A stretch of DNA of 64,000 nt from Pacificimonas sp036351775 (GTDB lineage Bacteria > Pseudomonadota > Alphaproteobacteria > Sphingomonadales > Sphingomonadaceae): contig JAZBPX010000064.1 in the NCBI GenBank assembly GCA_036351775.1, positions 186,001-250,000 on the forward strand, in the 5' to 3' direction. A model generated the notes under the pieces. It saw nothing but the letters and a program-made list of their open reading frames with translations. It made no database searches and was not told where the DNA came from. Positions 1 through 6,903 of this stretch are shown here, one piece after another. The position numbers and the translations under genes were made by a program. Position 1 is the stretch's first letter. Every line of letters begins with the position of its first letter.

Positions 1-1016
1 GCAAACAGGGCTTCGCAGCCGCTTCCGGAGAGCCAGCTGTCGACCTGCGCACGGCTGTCTGCTTCCAAGGAAGCGTAGTCGTCGCGGAGCCAGCCGAGGC
101 ACTTGGCCTGGTAAGGAAAAACGGGCTGTTCCCAGTGCGCGCCGTCAACTTCAGCGGTGAAAGTTTTCTCGCCAGCGTTAATCGAGCGGGCGTTGGCGAT
201 CATGACCAGTGTGTAGGTGCGACCGATTTCTGCAAGCAGGTCGGGAAGCGCTTCGGCGGTTTCTTCCGCGCTCAGCCAGTCCGCTGGGCTGGGGTCGCGG
301 CCTGAGAGGTCCTCCATCAGGTCGAGCCAGGCTCGGACGCGCATCGATGTGTCGTGGGCGAGGTCGCGGGGGACGGGATCGACCTGCGCGAGCTGGGTGA
401 GCTGACCGTAAAGGGCGAAGTCCGCCGACGAGGCCCGCGCGCCAAGGACGAAGCCGCGCCGCTGGATCAGCGTGCCGAGGATTTTGAGGAGGCGCTCGTA
501 AGCAGCCTCGATGATGGCGGCAGTCCTGTCGTTCGAGCCGACGACGTAGAGGCGGTCGATCTGGCGGGTGGCGAAGACCTGCGCCATCGCCTTCGCCTGT
601 TCGCCATCCGTCAGCGGGTCGCGCCAGTGGACGAGGAGCGGCGCGGCGACCTCCGCCGATGCCTTGTGCGCCCATCGATAGTGAAACATCATCTTGGTGA
701 CGAACTCGTCGGCATAATCCTCAATGAGGGTGTTGAGAAAGGCGAGCGCTGGGTCGTCCGGGATGACCGAGCGGTGCGGATGTTCGGCCTCCAGACGGCG
801 AATGATGGGCGTGGAGTCGGTGAGCGCCTCCCGCTCGCCGTCCGGGCCGGTCAGGTAGACGATGGGCAGGAGGTGAACGCGCGGCTTCGGGTAACCCTCC
901 GGCATCACGCCGTTGGTCCAGTGCACGCGGTAGGGCAGCCGCCGATAGCGCAGCAGCGCCAGCATCTTTCGCGTGTAGGGCGAGCCTGGCGATCCGGTAA
1001 TCTCAATGGCCGTCAT
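1..1016 (-). CDS. Glutathione S-transferase family protein, 3' end beyond the window
   Basis: Reading from ATG at 1016 gives 338 codons without a stop before the window edge, so the C-terminus is missing. The first 80 residues look like a GST thioredoxin fold: SPGSPYTRK (about 8-16) sits at the active-site position, followed by a PIV turn near residue 52 and an SxPI-type motif (TDSTPIIRRLE, about 67-77) that would bind the glutathione gamma-glutamyl group. The remainder resembles the all-helical C-terminal domain but is longer than a usual 200-230 residue GST, as in the larger GST-like proteins of alphaproteobacteria. Substrate cannot be told. The track of overlapping frames on the + strand here is not coding. 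It is transcribed leftwards, away from the small membrane gene at 1244. Confidence 0.7.
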   Translation of the reverse strand, partial: MTAIEITGSPGSPYTRKMLALLRYRRLPYRVHWTNGVMPEGYPKPRVHLLPIVYLTGPDGEREALTDSTPIIRRLEAEHPHRSVIPDDPALAFLNTLIEDYADEFVTKMMFHYRWAHKASAEVAAPLLVHWRDPLTDGEQAKAMAQVFATRQIDRLYVVGSNDRTAAIIEAAYERLLKILGTLIQRRGFVLGARASSADFALYGQLTQLAQVDPVPRDLAHDTSMRVRAWLDLMEDLSGRDPSPADWLSAEETAEALPDLLAEIGRTYTLVMIANARSINAGEKTFTAEVDGAHWEQPVFPYQAKCLGWLRDDYASLEADSRAQVDSWLSGSGCEALF

Positions 1017-1243
1017 GCGATGGTACCCTTCCCCGGTTTCGGCACTGCGATGTTCTTCTCTGCCCGCGGACCCGGCAAGCTGATCGTTACGGCAGGCCTG
1101 TGCAGGATCGGGACAGGTCGGACGAACATACTGACATGCCTAAAGATTCGCTTACCAGCTAAGGGGGTGCGAAGGTTGAAGGCGGCGAAACTGGCACGAT
1201 CCGTGCTTGGCAGTGCGGGACACGAAGACAAAGGGACAAGGGC

Positions 1244-1459
1244 ATGACCGACCGCGCAAAACGCTTCTTTGGATTCCAGGCTGGTGACGTGCGGGCGCCG
1301 CTGGTGCTGCTGCCGTGGCTGCTGGGTGCGCTGATCGGCGTGGCGGCGCTGAGTGCGGTGGAGGCGTCGCCGGTGGTCCTTGGCGGACTGGCGCTGTTCC
1401 TGAGCCTTGTCTGGCGGGAAGTCGCGCGGCCGCTCTTTCGTCTGGCGGAGGCGCGGTAG
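1244..1459 (+). CDS. Small hydrophobic protein of unknown function (71 aa)
   Basis: The ORF starts with ATG after a purine-rich stretch (AAGGGACAAGGGC) that can serve as ribosome binding site. The product begins with a polar stretch (residues 1-19), followed by two closely spaced hydrophobic segments (about 20-39 and 42-58) separated by VEAS, and ends with a basic tail, so it is probably a small inner-membrane hairpin protein. I do not recognise a family. It precedes malate synthase G by about 100 bases on the same strand, but nothing shows that they share a job. Confidence 0.5.
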   Translation: MTDRAKRFFGFQAGDVRAPLVLLPWLLGALIGVAALSAVEASPVVLGGLALFLSLVWREVARPLFRLAEAR

Positions 1460-1560
1460 AGACGCCGTCCCTTCTCTTTTTCGGCGCTGACAGGGCGGAT
1501 GGTCCCCGCTAGGCGTCTCGGCATTCCAGACATATGCGAACGCCGAAGAGAAGGACCGCC

Positions 1561-3681
1561 ATGACGACCCGCGCCGGACTGACCGTCGATGAAAAGCTCT
1601 GCCGCTTTGTCGAAGAGGAGGCGCTGCCGGGGACGGGGATCGACGCGGACGGTTTCTGGCAGGGACTGGCGGACATTCTCGCCGAACTTGGCCCGGAAAA
1701 CCGGCGGATTCTGGAGACGCGGGCTGACCTTCAGGCGAAGCTCGACGAGTGGTTTGGCGCGCGCAAAGGGCAAGCCATCGATACGGCTGAGCAGGAAGCG
1801 TATCTGCGCGAGATCGGCTATCTGGTCGAGGAGCCTGCGCCCTTCACGATCGAAACCGAGGGCGTCGATCCGGAGCTGTCCACCCTGCCCGGCCCGCAGC
1901 TGGTCGTGCCGATTACCAACGCCCGCTACGCGCTGAACGCGGCGAACGCACGCTGGGGCAGCCTTTACGATGCGCTCTACGGCACCGATGCGCTGGACGC
2001 CGATCCGGCGCGGCCTGGCGGCTATGATCCGAAGCGCGGCGCGGCGGTGGTCGCGCGGGCGAAGGCGATCCTGGACGATGTTCTGCCGCTGGACGGCATG
2101 TCGTGGAGCGAGCTGAAGGCGGTCGAGACGGCCGGCGTTCCGATTGCGGATACCGCGGCCTATGTCGGCGAGACCGAGAAGGGCCGCCTGTTCTGGAACA
2201 ACGGCCTTCATATCGAAGTGATCTTTGACCGCGATCATCCGGTGGGCCGGGACGATCCGGCAGGGATTGCCGACGTCATTCTGGAAAGCGCGATCTCGAC
2301 AATCTGCGACTGCGAGGATTCGGTCGCCACGGTCGACGGCGAGGACAAGGTGCTGGCCTATGGCAACTGGCTGGGCCTGATGAAGGGAACGCTCGCCGAC
2401 CGGTTCGAGAAGGGCGGCCAGACCGTCGAGCGCACGCTGAACCCGGACAAGGACTATACCGCGCCGGACGGGAAAGCGGGCAGCCTGCCGGGGCGCTCCG
2501 CCCTCCTCGTGCGGAATGTGGGGCATCATATCTATACCGGCATCCTGAAGACGGCGGACGGCGCGGAGGTGCCGGAAACCTATGTCGATGCGGCGGTGAC
2601 GGCGCTTTGCGCGCTGCATGACCTGAAGGGCGAGGGGAAGTTTCGGAACAGCCGCGCGGGCAGCGTCTATATCGTGAAGCCGAAGCTGCACGGACCGGAG
2701 GAAGTCGCGCTGGCTTGCACGCTGTTCGACCGGATCGAGGACATGCTGGGCATGGACCGGAACACGCTGAAGATCGGCGTGATGGACGAGGAGCGGCGGA
2801 CGAGCGCGAACCTTGCGGCCTGCATACACGCGGCGCGGGCGCGGCTGGTGTTCATCAATACCGGCTTCCTCGACCGGACGGGCGACGAGATTCATACGGC
2901 GATGGCAGCGGGGCCGTTCCTGGAAAAAGGCGAGATCAAGCGGCGGCCGTGGATCGAAGCCTATGAGGCGCGGAATGTCGGGATCGGCCTTGCCTGCGGG
3001 ATGAAGGGCCGCGCGCAGATCGGCAAGGGCATGTGGGCCGCGCCCGACCGCATGGCGGCGATGATGGACGAGAAGATCGGCCATCCGAAGGCGGGCGCGA
3101 CCTGTGCCTGGGTCCCCTCCCCCACCGCCGCGACGCTGCACGCGCTGCACTATCACCAGGTGGATGTACTGGCGCGGCAGGAGGAACTGGCGAGTGATCC
3201 GGTGACCGGGCGGCTGGGTGACCTCCTGACCCTGCCGCTGGCCGACGGGCGCAACTGGAGCGCGGACGAGATCGCGCAGGAGCTGGACAATAATTGCCAG
3301 GGCATCCTCGGCTATGTCGTCCGCTGGGTCGATCATGGCGTCGGCTGTTCGAAGGTGCCGGACATTCACGATGTCGGCCTGATGGAGGACCGCGCGACCC
3401 TGCGGATTTCGTCGCAGCATATCGCCAACTGGCTGAAGCACGGTGTGGTCAGCGAGGGCCAAGTCGACGAGGCGCTGCGGCGCATGGCGGAGATCGTCGA
3501 TCGGCAAAATGCAGGCGATGCGGATTACCGGCCGATGGCGCCGGACTTTGACGGGCCGGCCTTCAAAGCGGCGCGCGCGCTGGTGTTCGACGGTGCGGAG
3601 CAGCCGAACGGCTATACCGAGTTCCTGCTGACCGAATGGCGCCAGAAGGCGAAAGCCGAGGTGAGGGGGATGGCCGCATGA
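1561..3681 (+). CDS. glcB: Malate synthase G
   Basis: This 706-residue protein condenses glyoxylate and acetyl-CoA to malate and CoA in the cytoplasm, the second committed step of the glyoxylate shunt and of glycolate use. Length and sequence fit the monomeric G isoform (about 720 residues), not the shorter A isoform. Recognisable blocks include GLHIEVIFDRDHPVGRDD and the acidic metal/glyoxylate region ISTICDCEDSVATVDGED (about residues 247-264). An upstream in-frame ATG exists at 1534, but the ATG at 1561 follows AGAAGGA at good spacing and fits family N-termini better. Its stop overlaps the start of frmA (ATGA at 3678), so the two are translationally coupled. No isocitrate lyase is in the window. 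Confidence 0.95.
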   Translation: MTTRAGLTVDEKLCRFVEEEALPGTGIDADGFWQGLADILAELGPENRRILETRADLQAKLDEWFGARKGQAIDTAEQEAYLREIGYLVEEPAPFTIETEGVDPELSTLPGPQLVVPITNARYALNAANARWGSLYDALYGTDALDADPARPGGYDPKRGAAVVARAKAILDDVLPLDGMSWSELKAVETAGVPIADTAAYVGETEKGRLFWNNGLHIEVIFDRDHPVGRDDPAGIADVILESAISTICDCEDSVATVDGEDKVLAYGNWLGLMKGTLADRFEKGGQTVERTLNPDKDYTAPDGKAGSLPGRSALLVRNVGHHIYTGILKTADGAEVPETYVDAAVTALCALHDLKGEGKFRNSRAGSVYIVKPKLHGPEEVALACTLFDRIEDMLGMDRNTLKIGVMDEERRTSANLAACIHAARARLVFINTGFLDRTGDEIHTAMAAGPFLEKGEIKRRPWIEAYEARNVGIGLACGMKGRAQIGKGMWAAPDRMAAMMDEKIGHPKAGATCAWVPSPTAATLHALHYHQVDVLARQEELASDPVTGRLGDLLTLPLADGRNWSADEIAQELDNNCQGILGYVVRWVDHGVGCSKVPDIHDVGLMEDRATLRISSQHIANWLKHGVVSEGQVDEALRRMAEIVDRQNAGDADYRPMAPDFDGPAFKAARALVFDGAEQPNGYTEFLLTEWRQKAKAEVRGMAA

Positions 3682-4784
3682 AGACGCGCGCCGCCGTTGC
3701 GTTCGAGGCGGGCAAGCCGCTGGAAATCGTCGAACTGGACCTGGAAGGTCCGAAAGAGGGCGAGGTTCTCGTCGAACTGAAAGCGACGGGGCTGTGCCAT
3801 ACTGATGCGTTCACACTGTCGGGCGACGATCCGGAGGGGCTGTTTCCCGCCGTTCTCGGCCATGAAGGGGCCGGGATCGTTCGCGAGGTCGGCGAGGGTG
3901 TGACGAGCGTTGCGCCCGACGATCACGTCATCCCGCTCTACACGCCGGAATGCCGGGAATGCGACTATTGCCTCAATCCAAAAACCAACCTGTGCCAGAA
4001 AATCCGTTCCACGCAGGGTCAGGGGCTGATGCCGGACGGCACGTCGCGCTTTTCCTACAAGGGAAAGACGGTGTTTCATTATATGGGAACCTCGACGTTC
4101 AGTAACTTCACGGTGCTGCCGGAAATCGCGGTGGCGAAGATCCGCGGCGACGCACCGTTCGATACGAGCTGCTATGTCGGCTGCGGCGTGACGACGGGCG
4201 TCGGCGCGGTGGTGAACACGGCGAAGGTCGAGCCGGGCAGCCGGGTAGTGGTGTTCGGGCTGGGCGGGATCGGCCTCAACGTCATTCAGGGCGCGAAGCT
4301 GGCGGGCGCGAGCCAGATCGTCGGTGTCGACATCAATCCGGACCGGGAGGCGTGGGGCCGCAAGTTCGGCATGACCGACTTCCTGAACCCGAAAGATGGC
4401 GGCGACATCGTTGAGCGGATCGTGAACGCCACGGGCGGCGGCGCGGACTACAGCTTCGAATGCATCGGCAATACCGAGGTGATGCGGCAGGCGCTGGAAT
4501 GCTGTCACAAGGGCTGGGGCGAGAGCATCATCATCGGCGTCGCGGGCGCCGGGCAGGAGATCGCCACGCGGCCGTTCCAGCTGGTGACCGGGCGCAGCTG
4601 GCGCGGGACCGCGTTCGGCGGCGCACGCGGGCGAACCGACGTGCCGAAGATCGTCGACTGGTACATGAACGGCCAGATCGAAATCGACCCGATGATCACG
4701 CACAGACTGGCGCTGGAGGACATCAACGAAGGCTTCGACCTGATGCACAAGGGCGAGAGCATTCGCGGGGTCGTGGTTTATTGA
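3678..4784 (+). CDS. frmA: S-(hydroxymethyl)glutathione dehydrogenase / class III alcohol dehydrogenase
   Basis: A 368-residue zinc medium-chain dehydrogenase that oxidises the glutathione-formaldehyde adduct to S-formylglutathione with NAD+; the family also reduces S-nitrosoglutathione. Catalytic zinc ligands are Cys40 (GLCHTD), His62 (GHEGAG) and the Cys of CYVGCGVTTG; structural zinc cysteines 92, 95, 98 and 106 lie in the PECRECDYC...C block. A Rossmann motif GLGGIGLN follows. The start ATG overlaps the malate synthase stop and has a strong GAGGGGGA ribosome site. It is followed, after an intergenic stretch filled with repeats, by a VOC protein and S-formylglutathione hydrolase, completing glutathione-dependent formaldehyde detoxification. 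Confidence 0.96.
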   Translation: MKTRAAVAFEAGKPLEIVELDLEGPKEGEVLVELKATGLCHTDAFTLSGDDPEGLFPAVLGHEGAGIVREVGEGVTSVAPDDHVIPLYTPECRECDYCLNPKTNLCQKIRSTQGQGLMPDGTSRFSYKGKTVFHYMGTSTFSNFTVLPEIAVAKIRGDAPFDTSCYVGCGVTTGVGAVVNTAKVEPGSRVVVFGLGGIGLNVIQGAKLAGASQIVGVDINPDREAWGRKFGMTDFLNPKDGGDIVERIVNATGGGADYSFECIGNTEVMRQALECCHKGWGESIIIGVAGAGQEIATRPFQLVTGRSWRGTAFGGARGRTDVPKIVDWYMNGQIEIDPMITHRLALEDINEGFDLMHKGESIRGVVVY

Positions 4785-4850
4785 GGGGCCGAGAGGGCTG
4801 TTAACCGGCACCGGCCAGCCTTGCCCCTGTCCCGCCTCCCTCTCTTTTGC

Positions 4851-4953
4851 CATCCCCGCGAAGGCGGGGGTCCATCGAGAGGTACGATGGCGAGGGCAGC
4901 GCCGATAGAAGCGACCGCACAGGCCAATGGATCCCCGCCCTCGCGGGGATGAC
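4851..4953. repeat. Paired inverted-repeat element E1 (REPIN/MITE-like, 103 bp)
   Basis: The left arm (4851-4874, CATCCCCGCGAAGGCGGGGG...) and the right arm (4928-4953, ending CGCGGGGATGAC) are inverted copies that each also fold on themselves. The inner sequence is homologous along its whole length to element E2 at 5136-5240, and both have the same arm-to-arm length of 103 bases, so they are diverged copies of one mobile unit. It directly follows frmA and may also end transcription. Confidence 0.8.
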
Positions 4954-5107
4954 AGGTTAGAAGGCGGGATGATAGGTCAGCGGGCGGGGATAACGGGTTA
5001 GAGGACGAGGATGCCTCGTCAGAGCGCTGGCATGACAGCTTATGGGTGGGGGTGACAGGCATTAGGCTGGGACGACAGGCATGGGCCTGGATAACCGGTA
5101 TCAGCGC
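4945..5107. repeat. Degenerate tandem array of about eight 19-22 bp units
   Basis: From the end of element E1 the motif GGGATGACAGGTTAGAAGGC recurs in decaying form: GGGATGATAGGTCAGCGGGC, GGGGATAACGGGTTAGAGG, then weaker copies such as GGGTGACAGGCATTAGGCT and GGGACGACAGGCATGGGCCT. The unit appears to be derived from the GGGGATGAC terminus of the neighbouring element. No coding frame is supported across it. Confidence 0.55.
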
Positions 5108-5135
5108 TGCGGTGCCGCCTCTACGCTCTCTCATT

Positions 5136-5240
5136 GTCATCCCCGCGGAGGCGGGGATCTATTGAGAAGTACGACGGTGGGGGCAGTGCCGATAGACGCG
5201 AAGGTTCGGGCTAATGGATCCCCGCCTTCGCGGGGATGAC
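5136..5240. repeat. Paired inverted-repeat element E2, second copy of E1
   Basis: Arms at about 5136-5158 (GTCATCCCCGCGGAGGCGGGG) and 5215-5240 (TGGATCCCCGCC...GGGGATGAC) are inverted. The interior matches E1 with substitutions only, for example TGAGAAGTACGACGG against CGAGAGGTACGATGG. It ends about 30 bases before the VOC gene start, so it sits in that gene's leader or promoter. Confidence 0.8.
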
Positions 5241-5269
5241 AAAAGAAGAAAAGAGGAGGAAAAACGAAT

Positions 5270-5662
5270 ATGTTCAATCACATCATGGTCGGCACGAACG
5301 ACATCGACAAGGCGATCGCTTTCTACAACGCGGTGCTGGGGACGCTGGGTGCGGGCGCGCCGATGGAGCATACGGCGGACAGCGGGCACCGGCGCGCCTT
5401 CTGGCTGCATGATGGCGGGACGTTTGGGATTTCAGAGCCTATTGACGGCCAGCCCGCGACCCACGCCAACGGCGCGACCATCGGCTTCAAATGCGACAGC
5501 GCCGAGCAGGTGAAGGCGTTTCACGATGCGGGCGTCGAGAAGGGCGGCACCTCCATCGAAGACCCGCCGGGCCTGCGCGAATCAGCGATGGGCGCGATGC
5601 AGCTGAGCTATGTCCGCGATCCGGACGGCAACAAGCTCTGCGCCATCCACCGCGTCGCCTGA
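5270..5662 (+). CDS. VOC (glyoxalase/dioxygenase superfamily) protein
   Basis: A 130-residue single-module vicinal-oxygen-chelate protein, starting after an AGAGGAAAAACGAAT ribosome site. The N-terminal motif FNHIMVGTNDIDKAIAFYNAVLG (split by family rules into a first beta-alpha unit) and the C-terminal YVRDPDGNKLCAIHR are typical of the family; His at residue 4 and the late acidic/His residues would be metal ligands. It lies between frmA and S-formylglutathione hydrolase, 12 bases before the latter, so a role in handling a glutathione-bound aldehyde is likely. The exact reaction is unknown. Confidence 0.85.
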   Translation: MFNHIMVGTNDIDKAIAFYNAVLGTLGAGAPMEHTADSGHRRAFWLHDGGTFGISEPIDGQPATHANGATIGFKCDSAEQVKAFHDAGVEKGGTSIEDPPGLRESAMGAMQLSYVRDPDGNKLCAIHRVA

Positions 5663-5674
5663 GGCACGGGGACC

Positions 5675-6508
5675 ATGGAAACGGTTTCACGCTGGAAGGC
5701 GCATGGCGGCACGCAGGGCGTCTATTCCCATGCGTCCGCCGAAACCGGCACCGACATGACATTTGCCGTGTTCGTGCCGCCGCATGAGCGCGGCGCGCGC
5801 CTGCCGGTGCTGTGGTATCTGAGCGGGCTGACCTGCAACCACGCGAACGTAATGGAGAAGGGCGAGTACCGCGCGGCGTGCGCGGAGCATGGCGTGATCC
5901 TGGTCGCGCCGGATACCAGCCCGCGCGGCGACGATGTTCCCGACAAGGACCAGTATGACCTCGGCAAGGGCGCGGGCTTTTACGTCGATGCGACCGCCGA
6001 GCCGTGGGCGAAGCACTATCGGATGCGCAGCTATATCGAGCGCGAGCTGCCGGACCTGATCGCGGACGTGTTCCCGGTAGACATGGCGCGGCAGTCGATC
6101 ATGGGCCATTCGATGGGCGGGCACGGCGCGCTGACCATCGGCCTGCGCAACGCCGAGCGGTTCCGGTCGATCTCGGCTTTCTCTCCCATCGTGTCGGCCA
6201 TCGCGGCGCCGTGGGGACAGGCGGCGCTGTCGCTGTACCTTGGCGAAGACAACGCAGCATGGCGCGAATATGACGCCTGCGCGCTGATCGCGGACGGGGC
6301 GCGGCACGATCATCTGCGTGTGGACCAGGGTGCGGACGACGAGTTTCTGGAGGAGCAGCTGAAGACGGGCATTTTGCGCGACGTGTGCGCGGAGCTGGGG
6401 CAGCCGCTGGAACTGCACCTGCAGCCGGGGTACGACCACAGCTATTACTTCATCTCGACCTTCATGGCCAACCATGTGGCGTGGCATGCGGAGCGGCTCA
6501 CGGGCTGA
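5675..6508 (+). CDS. fghA: S-formylglutathione hydrolase
   Basis: A 277-residue alpha/beta-hydrolase of the esterase D family that splits S-formylglutathione into formate and glutathione, the second step after FrmA. The nucleophile is Ser146 in GHSMGGHG; the conserved WYLSGLTCN block (oxyanion region) and the C-terminal HSYYFISTF block holding the catalytic His are present. Length equals the family norm (about 280). It is 12 bases behind the VOC gene, so the two are cotranscribed. The symbols frmB and fghA are both used for this family. Confidence 0.95.
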   Translation: METVSRWKAHGGTQGVYSHASAETGTDMTFAVFVPPHERGARLPVLWYLSGLTCNHANVMEKGEYRAACAEHGVILVAPDTSPRGDDVPDKDQYDLGKGAGFYVDATAEPWAKHYRMRSYIERELPDLIADVFPVDMARQSIMGHSMGGHGALTIGLRNAERFRSISAFSPIVSAIAAPWGQAALSLYLGEDNAAWREYDACALIADGARHDHLRVDQGADDEFLEEQLKTGILRDVCAELGQPLELHLQPGYDHSYYFISTFMANHVAWHAERLTG

Positions 6509-6544
6509 ACGGGGGTGGGCCGGCACGGCCTGCCGCCTAACGAC

Positions 6545-6621
6545 GTCATCCTGAACTTGTTTCAGGATCCAGAGCCCTGCGCGGCGTTTGTCGCTGGACC
6601 CTGAAACGAGTTCAGGGTGAC
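6545..6621. repeat. Paired inverted-repeat element F1 (CTGAAC/GTTCAG family, 77 bp)
   Basis: The left arm 6545-6570 contains CATCCTGAACTTGTTTCAGGATCC and the right arm 6595-6621 contains GGACCCTGAAACGAGTTCAGG; each arm is itself a hairpin. It lies about 40 bases after the fghA stop, so it may terminate that operon. The same family recurs at 28387 and 60885. Confidence 0.75.
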
Positions 6622-6717
6622 GGTCTTTTGGCGCGTATATCGGCGGGGAAAGCCGCGCGAAATTTGCACGGCGCGCGGGCGGGTGCGGGCTGCGGACAAC
6701 GGACATAACCCCTGCCC

Positions 6718-6807
6718 GTCATCCCGGCGAAGGCCGGGATCCACCTCGTGCGGGTTCGGCTCGGTAGCGCTTTCAAGGAGATGGATCCCGACCTTCGCCG
6801 GGATGAC
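6718..6807. repeat. Paired inverted-repeat element E3 (90 bp)
   Basis: Arms GTCATCCCGGCGAAGGCCGG (6718 onward) and its inverse ending GCCGGGATGAC (to 6807) flank about 38 bases of unrelated sequence. It lies about 100 bases upstream of the PQQ alcohol dehydrogenase start. Together with F1 it accounts for most of the 395-base gap 6509-6903; nothing else is seen there. Confidence 0.75.
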
Positions 6808-6903
6808 GGCCTTGCGAGAGGACCTGCGCGAAAATTGCAGGGGCGCTTCCTGGCGGGTCGCGCTAGAGTGAATAAAAAACGATCTCTGGGGAGGGATACC
6901 GAT

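Noticed and set aside
1159..3507. 782-codon open frame on the minus strand
   Set aside because: It is the antisense shadow of malate synthase G; composition is Arg/Pro/His-rich and no domain is seen.
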